This document shows, in pieces, positions 39,683 to 51,700 of a stretch of 64,000 nucleotides of DNA; the first letter of the stretch is position 1; every line of letters begins with the position of its first letter. Source of the DNA: Rotaria socialis. Lineage: Eukaryota > Rotifera > Eurotatoria > Philodinida > Philodinidae. The stretch is from contig CAJNYU010001721.1 of NCBI GenBank assembly GCA_905331475.1, positions 1 through 64,000 on the forward strand, given 5' to 3'. The position numbers and the translations under genes are program-made. The notes under the pieces were generated by a model, which worked only from the letters and a program-made list of their open reading frames with translations, did no database searches and was not told the origin of the DNA.

Positions 39683-42135
39683 TCTATCTCTATATATATA
39701 TCAATAGTATATTGTAAAAATAAAAATTGTTTTTTTTCTTCCTATAGATAAAATCTGGCAGTGAGAATAATAATCGTCTCGTGCGTGATTTAAGTGTTGG
39801 TCCATTGTCAATAAATAGTTTTCAAAATGAAGGCACAACGAAAACAAGTTTATCAAATTTCAGTCGTGAAACATTAGGTGACGATATTGAACTTCCCCAT
39901 GGAACTATTGATGGAGGAGGTATCAATGCTCATGACATAGTCGGCGCGATGGATGATTCAATTGCATTACAGATGTCAACACATGATAATGATAAACAAA
40001 GAATGTTCACTAAAACTTATTCGGCACAAGAAAATACGGCAGCCAGTATTGAAGAGGTTTGTTGAATGGATTGTTAGAAAAACAAACGATTAATAATTGA
40101 TTTGAATATTTTTATTAGATTGCAAGTAAAATCGATCGCGTTGAAGATAATTTATTTTCATATCGTCGTTTTATGGATTTCATTCGAGCGTAAGTATAAA
40201 TGAAATGATGTGTCATTTCCTTTTTCATATGAATTCAAGCAAACATAAGAACAAAAAGCATTGCTTATTCTTATGACATTTTATCAGTAAAAGATGAGAA
40301 AAAAAACCGTGAGTGACACGATCTTTTCTATCGATAGATCATTCTATCAGTAGGATCGGTGATAATTACTATTCGTTCTATTCTGTCTCTCATGAGATGT
40401 ACGCATGCCACTGAATTTTCTTGTTATTGTCGTCGGTGCTTGCATACAAACGTTATGTAGGACTTGAGAAGCAAAACAAAATACAGAAGAAGCAGAAGAA
40501 AAAACATATAGCTAATAATAGTGATCTTCCTGTTCGATCTCACCGTATGTATCCGGAGATAAATAAACAATATTTTCATTCATCTAGTCACATGAATCCA
40601 GATGATATATAGTTTTCAGGCATCGGAAAAAAATTATTGGTATCGATAAACAAAAATAGCTGAGAAATTTTGTTTGTGTGAAGATGTATATATTCACTTT
40701 ACACGAAAAAATACGAAAGAGATCCTTTCGGTAAGCAGTGAAGATTCAATATTAGACTGATTTATGATACTAAATAATATTATTAAGATTGTACGATCAT
40801 TTTTATAGTATATTTTTATTTTGTATTTCTTATAGGAAATCTGAAAAAAGCGCATCGATAGTTCGTGATGATAGTTTTAGCAATATTTCAAATTCTGCTA
40901 TTGCTCCACCAAGTTACACACGATTAGCTTCTGCTCCACCTGAAAATGTCCATACGGCACTGTCGACCACAAATCAACGTCGTTCTCGTCTAGATGCCAA
41001 TACAAATAGTAGTCATGAACATTTACCAACATCAACAGATGATGCTATAATACCTGAATTGATGTCAAATTCAGTAACAGCAACCACCAATGGAAATGGA
41101 ATGGGTTCATCGAAAAATCGATTTTTTTCATTGAGCCGTCGTTTTCGTTTTCGTGCACAATCACCCGATAAAGAATCAGAATCAGAAGCAGCAGCACAAC
41201 CAGCAACAGTTCATTTTCTTGACGAAGATATTGACTTAGAAACCAAAGAACGAACAGCAAGAAAATCTGATCTACACGGAAATCGACCATCCAAAGGCAT
41301 ATTAAAAGCCTTAAGACATCGTTCACCATTTCGTTTTCGTTCAAAAGATGCTATTATTCCGGAACAGGAGCCATCTCCGTCTCCGCAGTCACCCGCACCA
41401 TCTGAAAAAGTACTTGTATCGCCAGTCCCATCTGCAACATTGCCACCGAAAGAAACTCGTGGAAAAGTGCTGCCACCTGCTCCTACTCAACCCAAACAAC
41501 GAGGCCGATTAGTTGAACTAAGAAAAACAACGTCTAAATCATCACCAAATACTACAAGCCGCAAAGGAGTTAATTCAAATCCAACTCCAACTTCAGAACC
41601 CACCACAAGTGGTTCAACATTGGTGAGACGAGCATCGGGCTTGAAAGATCTCATTCATAAATTTGAAGCAACACCTTCGGATCGACCAGCAAAACCTAAA
41701 CGTGTGACAATTGAATCAAGTACGTCCAATGCTACTTCTAGAGACATCAGCCAAGATGATCAAAGTAAAAAAGGAACTAGTCAATTAGATGTTCCAAATG
41801 ATGATCCACAACGTCTTCCAATAAACAAATCCAAATCTATTGATATGCCGGATCTATTGCGAAATGTTTCGAAAGATACAACAACAACAGTCACCACCAC
41901 CACCACAACAAAAGCTATTTTACGACATTCAAATTCAAATCGGCAAACCGCTTCGTTTGATTCAACTACGAGTATGGTTAGTGCCAGTGAATCCATTCTA
42001 ACAACGAACAGTAGTACCAGAAGGCCAACATCAACGGCACGACCATTAATGATTTCTCTCGTAAGTCAATGAATTTGAATTTAACTATTTCAAATCTTCG
42101 CCTTTATTTTATTTTAGAGCAAAGATGAATCATAG
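31709..42135 (+). CDS. MTCL/SOGA-family coiled-coil microtubule cross-linking protein
   Basis: Exons placed at about 31709-31874, 32753-32852, 33079-33176, 33474-33555, 33618-~33701, ~33770-33973, 34029-34529, 34591-34839, 36144-36854, 37875-38123, 38180-38347, 38407-38808, 39748-40056, 40119-40189, 40836-42060, 42118-42135. Family signature: TEDAEEFKQLQAELE, KNCRILQFKLRKAEKR and AKEVSVRLHSELEKSEE match the N-terminal SOGA/MTCL coiled coil. Long heptad coiled coils follow through 38808 (ending VKEAILHKFDRLQKH), then a Ser/Pro-rich basic tail (SLSRRFRFRAQSP, VRRASGLKDLIHKFE). In animals these proteins bundle microtubules at Golgi and cortex. The join between the second and third exons does not match in phase (2 against 1), so an exon or a different donor is missing there. 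AATAAA lies at 42338. Confidence 0.8.
32621..32642. repeat. (TA)n microsatellite in intron
   Basis: About ten TA units inside the first intron of the MTCL-type gene. Confidence 0.85.
35044..35195. mobile_element. MITE with long inverted ends, 152 bp
   Basis: Ends CCCATGTCGCACAAACCGAT and its complement; the inverted repeat continues for about 45 bp per side to CGGTTAACCGCGG, and GGTTAACCG recurs inside. Non-coding. Located in the 34840-36143 intron of the MTCL-type gene. No target duplication longer than two bases is evident. Confidence 0.75.
37134..37723. mobile_element. foldback element, ~590 bp, with 12-bp target duplication
   Basis: Inverted arms of about 255 bp (37163-37418 and 37461-37723) separated by a loop of about 42 bp. 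Arms share CTACTCTTCCACA, the CGTTTCGAAAGCGTCAGC block, GACGAGTGTGTGATGC and a (TTC)n run. The 12-mer TAGATTATTTAT flanks the element directly at 37122-37133 and 37724-37735. The left side has ~29 bp not mirrored on the right. Non-coding; sits in the 36855-37874 intron of the MTCL-type gene. Confidence 0.8.
39647..39703. repeat. (TC)n / (TATC)n / (TA)n compound microsatellite
   Basis: Pyrimidine-rich dinucleotide run grading into TA repeats, in the 38809-39747 intron upstream of its acceptor. Confidence 0.85.
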
Positions 42136-42884
42136 TATTATCCATTCAATTCACCGTTTTGTTTTTACTTTGTTTCAATTGTAATTGTCATATGCACATA
42201 TCGTTTTGTTCTTTTTTTAGTGCTTTGATTATGAAACAATCAGAATATTTAAAAAAGAATCAATATTGATTGATATAGAATAAATGCAGTTTTTTTTAAT
42301 GTTGAATGTGTACTGTATGATTTTCAAATGATTGTTGAATAAAAACATTTTTTTCAATATAATTTTTCGCTAATTAAAATTTTCATTTCATAAAAAAAGA
42401 CTAGACTTTAGTTTTTCTACATTTGTTAACAAATAAAAAAATATTGGTTTTAAATGTCTCTTTCCATGTAAAGACTTTTTTTGATTGAATTCTTTTAACC
42501 AACAACAAAATTAGACACATACTTCTGATAACAATAGCAGATAATCAAACAGAATGTTGTACCGAATAAGAATTTCTAAGCTCGTCATTGTTATTTATTG
42601 TATTTCAACTAGAAAACATTATTTATTTAGAATCTCTTTGTTAATTATTTATATTCTTGTAAGATCATTTGCAATATTAAAATGTTCACAAGAAAATTGT
42701 TTCCAACGGATGAAACGAAAATTTTCTGACTAGCTAATTCTCTTATCTTCTAAAAACTGTTCATTGTGTTAGTTAAAAATAATTGCGCAAATTTCATCAA
42801 CTCGTTATATCTTGTTATCAAAAATTCCTGTATTTATATGATACATTACATTTTTTACAAACAATTGTTTTCATTGTTCTATAC
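42136..42884. other. 3' flank of MTCL-type gene
   Basis: AT-rich; contains AATAAA at 42338-42343. No gene seen. Confidence 0.5.
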
Positions 42885-43349
42885 TAGAGTCTGGTGTTGT
42901 ATACATCTTAGAGAATTAATTTTTTGTTTCCGGAATACCCCAAACATTTCTCTATCGACTGACATAAAATTTGTTAAAAAATAATTTACCGGTAATTCAC
43001 AAGTAGCGTGAAAATAGAGGAGGGGTCGAATTTNAAAAATAATGGACTTTTTCTAAAATTTTCTTCCATTCTCAATGCAAGCGGCAGAATTAGGAAAAAA
43101 AAATACATGGGGCGGCTGAATAAGGAACACATGAAAATTCAACTAAATTCGACCCCTCCTCTATTTTCACGCTACTTGTGAATTACCGGTAAATTATTTT
43201 TTAACAAATTTTATGTCATTCGATAGAGAAATGTTTGGGCTATTCCGGAAACAAAAAATTAATTCTCTAAGATGTATACAACTTGAGTTATACAAAAAAT
43301 ACAAAAGATGTTTTTTTGTTTTCCGGCAGAATTAGGACGCCAGGCTCTA
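42885..43349. mobile_element. foldback element, 465 bp
   Basis: Ends TAGAGTCTGGTG and CGCCAGGCTCTA are near-complementary; the long inverted arms share TCTAAGATGTATAC, TTTTTTGTTTCCGGAATA, AATTTACCGGTAATTCACAAG and GGAGGGGTCGAATTT. The left arm ends near 43033, the right arm starts near 43155, with a ~120-bp loop. One unresolved base (N) at 43034 sits at the arm border, as expected where assembly meets a hairpin. No coding capacity. Confidence 0.75.
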
Positions 43350-43705
43350 TTAGTCTTTTTTTAAAAGATAGATTCAATGATATCGATCTATCTAATTGTT
43401 AAGCTATTTGATTTATTCGATAAAGACGTCCTTTGAATGTAAATAAATGTGAATTGTTCGAGTAGGTGTTCGATTATAATTCTTATTGAAATAGCAGGAA
43501 TTAAGTTCGAGCTCAAACAATTATGGATAAGTCCGCATAGAAAATTTGCTGCTGCAGATACTTATGAAAAATCCTAGTTACATATAAAAAATTGCAAACC
43601 GAGATCACTCTGAGAACTTATGTCTCACGATCTAATATTAACTGTTTAGATGTACGTTTACAAAGAACTCAAGAAGAATTAAAAAGCATCCTCTGATTGT
43701 ATCCA

Positions 43706-43887
43706 CCAGAGACGTGCACAGGACAGGGCGGTCCTGCTGTCCTGGTGTCCTGGTGTCCTGTCCTGCCCTGTCCTGGAGGACAGAATGAGATTTCAATTTT
43801 TGTCCTGCCCTGACGCCCGCCAGGACCAAAATAGCCAGCAGGACAGGTAAGGACAGAACAAAAAGTCTTGTCCTGTGCACGTCTCTG
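43706..43887. mobile_element. hAT-type MITE, 182 bp, GC-rich
   Basis: Terminal inverted repeat of about 19 bp (CAGAGACGTGCACAGGACA and complement) flanked by a perfect 8-bp direct repeat GTATCCAC (43698-43705 and 43888-43895), the hAT target-duplication length. The interior is an internally repeated CCTGTCCTG / CCTGGTGTC array. A degraded relative of its right end is at 61038-61067. Confidence 0.85.
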
Positions 43888-44556
43888 GTATCCACATAAC
43901 ATTCTTTGAAACTTTCTATGATATTTTTATTCTGTCAAAAAAAAAGCATTAATAATGTTGAAGCATGTCAAAAGATTTTATTTTAATAGCATTGGTCATC
44001 CGTACTCTCTAAATTTGCAAAAAAATGAGGATAATAAAGACTAAAGTGTGATCTTGTAATTTTCAATGGTCGAAATCTAGATTGACTTAATATTGAACTA
44101 TCTGTAAGTAACTTAAATAATATCATCGCAGAACAGAATTAATTAATCAAATAGCACAGATATGACAAATTCATCAAACGAGATGACAAATGTGTTTAGA
44201 AAGAATAGCAGACTGTTAAAAATATTAATTATCTATTGTTACAGAAGAAATGGGAATTAGTTTTTGTTCCTTCGAAGAAATAATAGTTCTCTTTAGAGTA
44301 TATAGAATACAAATGCTTTCTATGAGACGTGGTGTTTGAAACAATAAGTAATATTGTCAGTCTCTTCCCAAGAACAAAAAAAATGAACGAAAAGTCATAT
44401 ATATTCATGAGATTATCAATGAAAAAACATTCATTGTTTTATTTACCAATGAATGTCGTGAGCCAACATCTATCGTTTGTTATTTTAAGAAAATATTTAG
44501 TTTTATGTTTCAAAACCAATGGGAAACTGATGAGATTTTTAAAATAAATGAAGAAA

Positions 44557-44870
44557 CATCGGATTCGCATCCGATTGTTACGTGTACTGCAAAAAATGAG
44601 CCGATTTATATACGTTTTGAGTAATTCTGAAAAAATCCCTGTACCCCCTCAGGGATGGTCTGGCCAATAATGACAGTTTTTTCGATAACTCACCCATTTC
44701 TTGATGGATCCTTCTCATCTTCGAACTCAACTGAGATACTGATGAGATCATTCTGGGTACAAAATTTCAAGACAATCGGATGAGGCTTTCAAGAGTTATC
44801 GTGCTGACGGCCGGACACACTGACCGAGTCTAGAGTGTACTCACTTTTTGAGTACACAAAAAAGCAGTAA
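44557..44870. repeat. dispersed-repeat-like segment ending in a GAGTAC pair
   Basis: Begins with a stem ATCGGAT-TCGC-ATCCGAT at 44559-44576, contains the block ATTTCAAGACAATCGGATGA then GAGTTATCGTGCTGACGGCC, and ends GTGTACTC....GAGTACAC. The central wording resembles a short motif found in dispersed intergenic repeats of many invertebrates (recalled, not searched). The GAGTAC pair recalls the clusters in the 3248-4410 element. Non-coding. Confidence 0.4.
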
Positions 44871-45571
44871 TCAGTCTGGTTTTTCACAAATTAGTTTAAT
44901 TTAATACAAGAAAAAACGTGAATGTGACCATACGATGCTGTTGATACTACATCAGGCATATTTTAAATAGTTATGACTACGACGAGACAAAATGGCGAAT
45001 ATTCTTTTGAATTGATTTTATTCTGTGATATTTCACTAAAACACAATTTGACTTTGCATTTAGAATTTTGTTATCCTATGTGTAAATCATCTATGGTTCA
45101 CCAATCAATGCACTACTGGTTTAAACTTTTTGGACAGAATTTTGGAGTGCGTCATTCAATACGAGAACGCATTTATCACTCTTGATTATTAGCTACTAGT
45201 TTATTTCAATGTTTGTTTTTTATTCGGTATACTATGCATGTCTGACGTCAGTCTCTTTTGCGGCATGTGCGAAAAGAAATATTGAGTAGAAAGGAAATGA
45301 AAAAAGAGAGAGAAAAGGAGCGGTACGTTTCAGTTTATCAGAATGTTTTTTCCCTTTTTCTCATTTTTCTGTGTTCTGTGCGTGACTTACTGAAATCTCC
45401 CATGAATGCTCGTTACATAAAAGGACGCAAGAGAGAAGCGACATGCTTGTTTTTCACAAGCTACTCTCTGCTGCGATACAGAGAGCATCGAGTACTTGTT
45501 CTGGTACGTTAAAAGACTCTTTTTCGTTTCTACTTTCAGAAATATTTCGAGTGTGCTATAACAATAAAAGT
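44871..45571. other. upstream region of the nuclear receptor gene
   Basis: No gene recognised; the last ~200 bp are less AT-rich and probably hold leader sequence. An in-frame ATG at 45443 would extend the receptor by 43 residues. Confidence 0.4.
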
Positions 45572-48500
45572 ATGAACGTAGCAGCTGACGCTTCGAACGA
45601 ATTCTTCCCATACTATACATTTCAAACTGGTTTCTCGATGCGTTTCTGTGAGTCAAGGCAAGAAAAAATCGAACAAGAACAATACAATCAAACTCTATCA
45701 ATACAACATCATCAAATGATAATAAATGCGAATAAAAGCCGCGAGAAAAAAGCAGCAACATTCCCATTTGGAAAATGGTAAGTTAGTTATTGCCGAGTGA
45801 CTCGAAGTAAACATTTCTTGTAATGATTTTTCTGTTCATACAAAAACGAGCATAACATGCAAAAATCATCCTAATATATGATTGATGCTCTGGTTATCAC
45901 AAAAGTCGCGTTGCATCGCTTCTACTTTATCTAACTGATATAGTACTCTATAAGCCCTTTTCCACTCTGTTTAGTCGAATTTGCCAAGATGCAGCTACTG
46001 GCGTTCACTATGGTGTTATCACATGTGAAGGGTGTAAAGTTAGTTTCCTTTCTGAAACTTCTGCATAGAATAAACAGGTCGTTTTCTTCTTGAAGGGATT
46101 CTTTAAACGAAGTATAACACAAGATTTACCGTACCGATGTTTTTTTGGCAATAAATGTATCATTAATATGGAAACACGAAATCGTTGTAAGGCATGTCGA
46201 TTTAAGCAATGCCTTCAACAAGGTATGTCAATGGAAAGTGTTAAAATGGGACGAATACCAAAGAAAGTTAAAGAAAAAGTATTGAAAGATTATTATGCAC
46301 AACAAGATAAAATTTGTCAATACGACCAACAGCCGTTAGACGATAGTCAAAATCATGCATTATATTACGATGATTGTTTCACTAGTTTTGAAATGGATAA
46401 TTACAATTTCCCGCATTTATTAGGCGACTCGATATCGTCGCTATCATCGGTTTCATCGCCAACTACGTCAAGTGTGAGTTTACAGCAATCTAATGATTCC
46501 AATCAAGAAATTGGTATTGAATCACAAAGTAAATAATATTCTTTATTCTAATTTACTAATTAACTTTCTTAATATCACTAATCTAAGAAGTAGTGGCATG
46601 AAAGTTCTTTGATTGTAAAAAAAAGACATTTACTTTTGAATATTAAATTTAATACAAATATTTTTATTCAGCAACAACGAGCAGTACAGAACAATCATTT
46701 TCCATATCGGATTTGTTTGACTCGGCAATATCATCATCGAATATTCAAACAAATCAAATCGATGATAAACTATCTTCACTTCAATTGCCAAGTGTTTTCT
46801 ATGAATCCCATACATTGGCAGACACATATTCCAATGGGCGATCACAAAATTCCACGAACCTATTACATCAAAGAATTCAATTAAACAATAACACGTACGA
46901 TGATCGTTCACTGGAGAATTTACAAAATGATGATAGAATAACCATGTTGAACCTCAACCAAAACACGTTAACGGACGATACATTTAGTTGTGAACTACGT
47001 TATTCAAACCAACATTTGCAAGCAATGAAATATCTAGCACTCAAACTTTGTCAGCCATTCCTTGTGTTTGAACTTGATTTTGAAGTAACAACTTTTTTTC
47101 GTTATATACGTTGGAAAATGTTTAACTTTTATTCACACCACACAAAACAATTACAGATTCTTATAGAAAAGATGTTTGACCATATTAATTTTGGTGTAAG
47201 TAAATAGAATTAGACAAAACAAAACGTTTTCATATAATTATGTATTCTCTTGTTGCTTTAAGATATCTAATTATTCCAACCATAATGTAACCATCGAACA
47301 AATGTGGATAGATGATCAAGCTGTTATGCCAATAGACATCGCTCAATTATTTGATTTTGCTAAAGATGTAAGAAAATCTCTCTTGATTTATTCGAATCAG
47401 TAAAGAAATTCGTTTTGATATGTGTCGATCGAGTTGTTTTTTTCTAAAGTTTTCCCGTTATTAAAAGCTTGTAGTTCATTGTTTTCTGCGAACTATCATT
47501 TTGAGATCCTTGTGATAGAGAAAAATAGTGCCGCCTTGTCGGAAACATTTTCTTTTTGTAATTACTAACCCATGGCATATATAATGAAAGAAAATCAATA
47601 CGAGTCAAGTTTCAAAAGCAATAAACTAAATGAAATAGAACTATAATCAAAATTTTCCCCACACGCAAAAGAGAAAACTGGTTCATGATTTTACTTTAAA
47701 TAAAAGATTAGAGCTTTTGTGGTGTTGCTTATTTTGCGGGAAAAAAAATCTTTTTTTTTCCGCATCTTTTGCGTCGTTTGTATTTTCAATAGTTGCAAGC
47801 CTAGTTTATTTTGAATTCTGCTATTTTGTACCAAAAGATGGCCGACTTTTATGATATACTACGAATACGTACTTAGAGCGCTCTTTTTTCCGAATATTCT
47901 CAAGTATACAGAAGGTCTTGAGCAGATTATGTGACACGAACAGAATGTCTCCTTTAGTTAACTCGAAGCAAATTTAAAATGACATGTGAATTTTTTGTTC
48001 TAGCTAAAAATATTAATTATTCATTAGTTTTTTTGTTTTGAAAAATTCTTCTAAATTAAAAGTCGCAATAAATAGATTCATATTTTTTTTTCAATGCAAG
48101 TTGTACTGATGAAAGCTATTAAAAACATTTACTATTTTATTTCCAGATACCGGGCCTTCATGAATTGAATGACAAAGATTTCAAGCATATTTTGTATAAT
48201 CGAACATTTGAATTTTGGACGGTAAATTTGAAATATTGAAAAAATTGATTTTTATTTCATTGAATCGATGGAATCATTTTTAGATAATTTATTATCCATT
48301 ATTTTACCAAAACGAATCTTACATAATAACGACGAATGGTCTACACTTGAATCGTTATTTTATGACGCAACTCATTGGGAACGAGACCACCGATGCGTTA
48401 CACAAATTCTCTGAACGTCTTCATCAATTAAATTTAACACCCGTTGAACACAGTCTTATCATTCCTATAGTTCTTTGTTTACCAGATGAAAACTTGATTG

Positions 48501-48738
48501 ATGCAGAAAGTGTACATCTCATTAAATATTGCTATATGTATGCACTTTACATTCAATTGTGTTCAACACGAACTGAAGATGAAGCAAAAACAGTATTTGA
48601 TGAGATTCTTCAGGTAAATTGAATCCTATCAATTCTATGGCAATGCTTACTTTTATTTTTCTATAGACTACTAATTCCATATCAAAGCTTAATGAATTAT
48701 GCAAGAAAAATATTCGAATACTTGAGCTTGACAAGTAA
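45572..48738 (+). CDS. nuclear hormone receptor, NR1-like
   Basis: Exons 45572-45777, 45975-46038, 46096-46528, 46672-47195, 47263-47367, 48147-48221, 48284-48613, 48667-48738, all phases matching. The DNA-binding domain is split over three exons: CRICQDAATGVHYGVITCEGC, with P-box CEGCKG and then GFFKRS, second finger CIINMETRNRCKACRFKQC and the extension MGRIPKK. The first finger resembles ROR/HR3 and the GRIPK extension resembles Rev-erb/E75, so NR1 placement is reasonable but the subgroup is open. A long polar hinge (46300-46990) precedes a ligand-binding domain with helix-3 to 5 signature DFAKDIPGLHELNDKDFKHI. The C-terminal helix (KNIRILELDK) lacks an obvious activation motif. I chose ATG 45572; 45443 is possible. 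AATAAA lies at 48876. Confidence 0.85.
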
Positions 48739-51700
48739 TATTTTTACACGGCTGTAGCTCGGCGTTTATTTAATATCAATTTAGTGATTATTATTTGTTC
48801 TCATAGGTGTTTTTTGGTGTCATTCAGATACGTGTGTTTCTACTATGATTTTGTTGTATATTTTTCAGCGAACGAAATAAAAACAAATTACCTATTAGTT
48901 TAAATTATTTTTGGTAGATAAAGAAGAGTGAGTTTACCGGCGGATTGCGTTTGACGAACAAGAATAAATTGACATAAAATAGTTTTATGTTTGATCATTG
49001 AAGCGAGTGAAACATGCAAAAGATGTTTGATAGAAGAAAATTTTGTTTGACCTCATTGATCTCATAGCAATCTAATTAGTCTTGACTGACATTCAAGAAC
49101 AAAGATTACTTATATTGATAATCCGATGAAATGAATCATTAAATCAACCAATCAATATTAGCGACTTTCTCATTTAGTTTACGTCAAGAACAAACTTTTT
49201 TCTATTTTTCAATCTTTGTTAAACTATGATGCACTGAACTGTGATCTTAAGCGTTAGCTGACAAGTTTCCCGTTTTGTAATAAATATTTTCTACTTTTAA
49301 ACAACATAGAGATCTTTTCAAATTATTACGCTGACTGATTTGAGCAGTTAATTAATGTCATAGTTCTCTTAAAATATTGAAACTATTCTTGTCTACAAAT
49401 AGAACTAGACTCATTATTGTTACTGGCACGATTGATGCGTACTATTTTATTTTCTCTTATATTTTTCATAGATATTGTAAATTGAATTTTTACTACAATT
49501 CATCATATTGGATCTACTGAAAACTAAGTATCGACTATGTTAGTTAATTTCATGAGAAAGGAAATATGAATTACACTTGAAATTAATTGCTACTTTTATT
49601 TTAAATACTCAATATTATCTAGTAAGAAACATGAATTTCTATAGCGTATAAAACGTGCGTAATAAAAAAAATTATTTACTCATGGAATAACTTCAGTGCT
49701 TATGCTTCATATTGAATTCATAAATTCAAAACAATATTTTTAATTGAACTTCTACTCTCTTGTAAAACATTATTTGAAAATAGAACGAATTGCTCTCGGA
49801 AAAGGTTGTCCACGTGTAAGGAAACGTGATGAAAAAAGATTAAGGATTACATGCTACTTTGTGTCTCTCACGGCAATGTTCTACAGGATTACAGAATGCC
49901 TCTAATTAAAGAAAAATGAAACATAACGCTCCGCTCTAATAATTATATTGAATTTCATTGTACATTCAATGCCTGGTTTTGTATAAGCGGCTGTTATTGT
50001 TGGATATTACCAAAGAAATGAAATGCATACTATTAAAGAAGGTCGATAACATATTTCGGAAAATAGTCAGCCTTTGTCTAAATATTGACACATCAAATTT
50101 TTTTTAAACTTACTAAATTATCGACAGAGAAGTGATATTTTCTTTCTCTAATCCCTTATGCTTATTATTCGCAATAACTAAAATAATGACTTTGATGAAT
50201 AGTTTTTCCATGCACTCATATGTATTTACCGATGCATTCATCGTGCTATTAGAACCTTAGTAGTAAAGAAAGAATAAATAGAAGTGATGAAGAGAAAACC
50301 TCTATTTTTCATGTCTTGTGTATTTTCCTCGTAAAAAACTATGAAAATAGAAGCACTGTAGTTTGACAAAGAAAACGTTTGATGAACAGTACTATTGTAA
50401 GAAGAACAACAATAGTATTTACTTGTCGTTATACCTTTCGAACTCGAGAATAAAATAGAATCGGTTAAAATTTGTTTATTGAATATCAGAAAAAAGAAAT
50501 ATATTCACATGATGAACAATTGATGGTCGGTCTGTCTAGAAACATTTCATTCAGGATGTATTTTTATTATTATGAACAGCAATTGTAAGATAATTATCAT
50601 TCGTCTAATGAACTCACAGCTAAAACTATTTCCACAAAAATACAAAGAAAGGTGAATCAGTTTTCTCTCCCGTGTTGTATGCTTATGGCATTGCGGCACA
50701 ACTGTACATTGTGTTTCTGTTAGCATTCGTGATTTAACTTACTAACGCTAAACGAAGATCAAGATGCTCTTCTAGTCTAACTGGTTAGGACATTTGCCCG
50801 GATAGCGGAAGGTGTGGGTTCTAGTTCCACTAAGTTCACTTTTTCTTCGTTCTGTCACATAACATTAGTGACGCTGCTTGTCTCTGTCGCTCTTAATATC
50901 TCTCTTTCATTCTTTTTATATCCTTTTCATTCTATACATAGTAGAGCTAACAGTTTCATGTCATTGATTATTTCATTTAATTCTATTTTAGAAGTAAAAC
51001 CTATGTCAAAAGAACAACCATAGTTAATAGGGTAGAACAGTAAAAGCAAGAACTATCTCTCGTAACATTATTACAAGACAAAAAGGCGTTATTGCGTGAA
51101 CAATAGAATAGCAATCGCTGAAAAACGTGCTTCGATACAAATTATCAAATAAATATCATGTAACTTGGGATACCATTACTCTAAATATGATAGTATACCT
51201 GGAAAACAATTCGCCTGCAGTACAATGTTATGTCACCGACTTTTGCACGACTGCATAATAGTGTTAAACATTAATAGCTAGTTTTGCTGTGAATTAGAAG
51301 AAATGACAAAGTCATCGTGAGTTGTGACTTAATTGATACTGTATCTATAGACTTTAGTGCAATTAAGTTCATTGTCAGCATCTAATGAAATACGTCTCTT
51401 TTTCAAAATGCTTTTCGTCATGTACAGATAAAGCACGTGAATAATATCAACAGAAAGCTTGTTAAAACCTATAGGAAAGGATGGTTGCTTTATGATGGCT
51501 ACCAATTCAGATAATTATTTTTTTTTCGTAGCAGTTGAGATTGAAATTCTAGAATGCAGCAAACACTGTAACTGATCTATTCATGTCATTTATAGTAACA
51601 GTGCTGCAACTCGTATTCTATGAGCGCACCACAAGGCTTGTATGTAAGTGGATTGTTTGCTTGTAATAAGTCTGCTATGATCGCTCTATGATTCTGAAGA

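Noticed and set aside
41868-41925. Thr run in the MTCL-type tail as a mucin domain
   Set aside because: A short run inside a cytosolic, basic, disordered tail; no signal peptide in the gene.
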